NCBI RefSeq assembly: GCF_000308215.1
Contig: NZ_CAJE01000014.1
Span: 21,480 to 85,479, forward strand
Direction of reading: 5' to 3'
DNA: 64,000 nt
From: Methanomassiliicoccus luminyensis B10
Lineage (GTDB): Archaea; Thermoplasmatota; Thermoplasmata; Methanomassiliicoccales; Methanomassiliicoccaceae
The notes under the pieces are model-generated. The model searched no databases and was not told the origin of the DNA. It saw only the letters and a program-made list of their open reading frames with translations. Both the position numbers and the translations under genes were made by a program. The first letter of the stretch is position 1. Each line of letters begins with the position of its first letter. Shown one piece after another: positions 61,862 through 64,000 of this stretch.

Positions 61862-62461
61862 TTGGAAATCATGATCATCACCGGGTTCCTGGGGTCGGGA
61901 AAGACCGCTGCGATCCTGGCCGTCGTGGACCGGGTGATCGAGAGCACCGGAAAGAAGGTTGTCGTCATCAAGAACGACTTCGGGAGGATCGGCATCGACG
62001 CCCGGGTCATGAAGAACGGCGGCCTTACCGTCCAGGAGATGCATGGCGGCCGCATCTGCTGCATGTCGGAAGAGGCCTTCCTGAAGACCCTTACGGACGT
62101 CGCGAGGGACATCGGTCCGGATATGGTGGTGGTCGAACCGACCGGGTTGGAGGACCCCATGAGCATCCTGGCGGCGCTGAAGGCGTTCGATGAGACGCCC
62201 CTGGATAGCGTCAGGACCGTCGTGGTGCTCGATGCCGTCCGGTTCGCCCGGATCCTGCGCGCGTTCCCCCGTCCCGTCGAGAGGCAGCTCAGGGCCGCCG
62301 ATCTCGTGCTGGTCAACAAGATAGATGAGGTGGACAACATCGAGCTCGTAGACGTACTGGCCTGCCTGTTCGATCTCGGGATCAACGTGCCCATAGTCTC
62401 CGCTTCCATGGCCACGGGCACCAACGTCGAACGCGTCATCCAACAGCTGGTGAGCACATGA
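61862..62461 (+). CDS. CobW/HypB-type GTPase, copy 1
   Basis: 199 residues from TTG 61862, chosen since GGGGGT lies six to seven bases up. P-loop ITGFLGSGKTAAILA, VVVIKNDFGRIGIDARVM, GGRICCMS (with vicinal Cys), VVEPTGLEDPMSIL and VLVNKIDEVDN (NKxD) are the CobW/COG0523 GTPase pattern. Only the GTPase domain is present, without the usual C-terminal CobW domain. First in a four-gene operon; followed by a small partner with four-base overlap. CobW proteins deliver zinc, cobalt or nickel to target enzymes or corrinoid synthesis. Confidence 0.88.
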   Translation: MEIMIITGFLGSGKTAAILAVVDRVIESTGKKVVVIKNDFGRIGIDARVMKNGGLTVQEMHGGRICCMSEEAFLKTLTDVARDIGPDMVVVEPTGLEDPMSILAALKAFDETPLDSVRTVVVLDAVRFARILRAFPRPVERQLRAADLVLVNKIDEVDNIELVDVLACLFDLGINVPIVSASMATGTNVERVIQQLVST

Positions 62462-62898
62462 TGGCCACTGACTTCACCGGCTATGCTGGCAAGGCCTGCA
62501 TCCGTTTCAAGGCCGAAATACCGCCGGAGGAGCTGAGGACAACTGTCCTGGAGCTCGTGTCCAGGATCACCCTCGATTGCGCGAGAGAGGGAGCGTGGCT
62601 GATCGGCCACGTCAAGTGCCTCGTGGAGGACCCCCACGAGGAGTTCCTGAGCTGCAGTGTGACCGACCAGGGCGGGAAGGCAAAGTGCCACGGCAACATG
62701 TCCCGGGCGACCGACCGGTTCATCCTCATCCTGAACGTGCTCCTGTACGGGCTGGCCGACGAGCTGGTGGAGAGAATAGCCCTGGACAACCTGAACGCCA
62801 GTTTCGGGAACGCCCTCGAGATGGCAGTGGAGAACCTGGTCGAGGACCGCGAGCGTGAGCGCAAGCGATTGATACGATTCGAAGAGGACCGAAAATGA
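62458..62898 (+). CDS. CobW-associated partner protein, copy 1
   Basis: 146 residues, not recognised. LIGHVKCLVEDPHEEFLSCS is the region shared with the partner at 63505, and ILILNVLLYGLADELVERIA and RERERKRLIRFEEDR lead into a basic, coiled tail. It starts four bases before the end of the preceding GTPase and ends four bases into the next GTPase, so it is translated with both. Three Cys and two His could bind metal, but no motif is known. Confidence 0.7.
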   Translation: MMATDFTGYAGKACIRFKAEIPPEELRTTVLELVSRITLDCAREGAWLIGHVKCLVEDPHEEFLSCSVTDQGGKAKCHGNMSRATDRFILILNVLLYGLADELVERIALDNLNASFGNALEMAVENLVEDRERERKRLIRFEEDRK

Positions 62899-63503
62899 TA
62901 CTATGTTCTATAGCTGGATTCCTAGGCAGCGGCAAGACCACGCTGGTCATCGACCTGTCGAGAAGGCTGGCCGGGGAGGGAAGAAAGGTGGCCATAATTG
63001 TCAATGAGATAGGGGAGGTCGGGGTCGACGGTGCCCTCATGAGCGCGTATGGCCTGCAAATGAAGGAGATCACTGAGGGGTGCATATGCTGTGCTTTGTC
63101 CAATACTCTCATGAACACCCTTCAGCAGCTTGCCAAGGAGTACGACCCCGACGTCGTTTTCATAGAGCCGACCGGAGTGGCCCTGCCATCTAAGATCAAC
63201 AAGGTCGTGAGGACCTCCCTGGTGGAATTTGACAAGAAGTTCTCCGTCTGCCTTGTCGACGCCTATCGAGCGCCGAGGATAAACCGGGAGGCGGGAGCGT
63301 TCTTTGCGACCCAGATAAAGGGTTCGAACCTCATCGTCATCAGCAAGATCGAGCTGGTCGACAGCATGGAACTGGTGTCGGTAATTGACATGGTAAGGTC
63401 CATAAATCCGAAAGCAAAGATCCACACCCTTTCCGCGAGGAACAACCTGGGGGTGGACGCCCTTAAGAACATCATCCTAGGGGAGAGCGTGGAGGGGGGC
63501 TAA
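62895..63503 (+). CDS. CobW/HypB-type GTPase, copy 2
   Basis: 202 residues. P-loop IAGFLGSGKTTLVIDLSRRL, VNEIGEVGVDGALM, EGCICCALSN (the CxCC metal motif of COG0523), VFIEPTGVALPSKINK and VISKIELVDS (SKxE in place of NKxD). A short C-terminal end without the CobW domain. It overlaps the preceding gene by four bases and is one base from the next. Confidence 0.88.
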   Translation: MILCSIAGFLGSGKTTLVIDLSRRLAGEGRKVAIIVNEIGEVGVDGALMSAYGLQMKEITEGCICCALSNTLMNTLQQLAKEYDPDVVFIEPTGVALPSKINKVVRTSLVEFDKKFSVCLVDAYRAPRINREAGAFFATQIKGSNLIVISKIELVDSMELVSVIDMVRSINPKAKIHTLSARNNLGVDALKNIILGESVEGG

Positions 63504-63504
63504 A

Positions 63505-63987
63505 ATGACCAAGAGGAAGACCGATCACTCCAAGGATATGGCCTCTGGCTCTTTCGGCGCAGAGGTGGTGTTCCGCTGCCCGGACATCCGGAAAGAAGTG
63601 TTCTCGGGGAAGATGCACGAGCTCATGATGGGGGTGGCCAAGCGGGTAGAGGCGGAGCGGGGGGCGCTCCTGGGCCATGCCAAGATGTTCGTGGAGACGG
63701 GCGGCGGATTCCTGAAGCTCAGTGTGGTGGACACCACGCTGGGGGTCGAGGCCATTCACGAGCTCAAAGCGGACACAATATCCGAAGGCAAGATCAGGAT
63801 CATGGCCGTGGCCATAGGCATGAAGGACGGGGTCATCGAGGAGATCGTGAAGGACGAGGTCTCCAGGCTGTCGCCGGTGGTGCTGTGCGATATCCAGGAG
63901 CACGACCATATTTGCGATCATCACCACGAGCACGGACATGAATGCAAGTGCGCACGAAGGAGAAGGGGCCCCGGGCCCGCGAGTTGA
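63505..63987 (+). CDS. CobW-associated partner protein, copy 2, with His/Cys tail
   Basis: 160 residues. GALLGHAKMFVETGGGFLKL aligns with LIGHVKCLVEDPHEEFLSCS of the first partner, and both have the same length to a C-terminal helix. The tail CDIQEHDHICDHHHEHGHEC has seven His and three Cys, followed by KCARRRRG, and should bind metal. Not a known domain. The gene ends 13 bp before the window end, so an operon could continue. A metal donor or acceptor of the paired GTPase is the simplest reading. Confidence 0.75.
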   Translation: MTKRKTDHSKDMASGSFGAEVVFRCPDIRKEVFSGKMHELMMGVAKRVEAERGALLGHAKMFVETGGGFLKLSVVDTTLGVEAIHELKADTISEGKIRIMAVAIGMKDGVIEEIVKDEVSRLSPVVLCDIQEHDHICDHHHEHGHECKCARRRRGPGPAS

Positions 63988-64000
63988 TGGCATTGAGGGG

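Noticed and set aside
1..64000. CRISPR arrays, insertion sequences, rRNA
   Set aside because: No regularly spaced direct repeats, transposase motifs or rRNA-like sequence were seen.

Overview
The window looks like chromosome from a GC-rich euryarchaeon. Several genes have TATA-type AT boxes upstream. Regulators are of archaeal HTH_10, Lrp and DtxR types, and there is a Hef-type helicase and a tRNA-Pro with an encoded CCA end. GC content and gene style resemble Methanomassiliicoccales (Methanomassiliicoccus-like), but nothing here fixes the taxon. No rRNA, CRISPR array or intact insertion sequence was seen.

Layout. 1-4655: tRNA-Pro(GGG), a small membrane protein, an HNH endonuclease and a very large YfhO-like membrane protein. 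4656-5288: a long non-coding stretch with poly-G and poly-C tracts. 5289-9116: a four-gene signalling operon (LytS-type sensor/SpoIIE phosphatase, RsbW-like kinase, STAS antagonist, metallo-beta-lactamase protein with a kinase-like tail). 9154-10895: HTH_10 regulator and TerC. 10907-12972: an AT-rich accessory island with two gene remnants, a GNAT-type protein, an ASCH protein and a DUF3850 protein. 13223-17434: AbrB-like protein, paired SMR exporters, a frameshifted MFS transporter, an Lrp-like regulator and a decayed DUF1275 gene. 17435-21509: a FecBCD-type importer with a methyltransferase. 21650-31293: helicase, SatD, DUF3800, frameshifted DUF3307, flavodoxins, an AbiE toxin-antitoxin pair and a flavin reductase.

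The centrepiece is 31296-47471, an iron-acquisition region. A DtxR-family repressor with every metal ligand conserved sits divergent from a seven-gene stretch: surface protein, binding protein, permease, HutW/ChuW-type radical SAM enzyme, ATPase and HutX/ChuX-type heme carrier. This is a complete candidate pathway for heme import and anaerobic heme opening in an archaeon. A second operon follows: binding protein, permease, ATPase, two exporter-fold ABC half-transporters and a second binding protein. After it comes a small winged-helix gene. Upstream of each of the three transcription units lies a pair of 18-bp palindromes of the form ATTTAGG-N4-CCTAAAT, which resemble DtxR/IdeR operators.

47474-63987 holds a chemoreceptor with a possible ATG-TAG start, methyltransferase, flavoprotein, GNATs, surface proteins, a hybrid cluster protein divergent from a Cys-rich Lrp regulator, PPK2, an HTH_10 regulator, a NifX-like protein and a TIGR04282-type glycosyltransferase. 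It ends in a four-gene operon alternating two CobW-type GTPases with two related small partner proteins, one with a His/Cys-rich tail. Four other loci are decayed or frameshifted (10907-11192, MFS, DUF1275, DUF3307).
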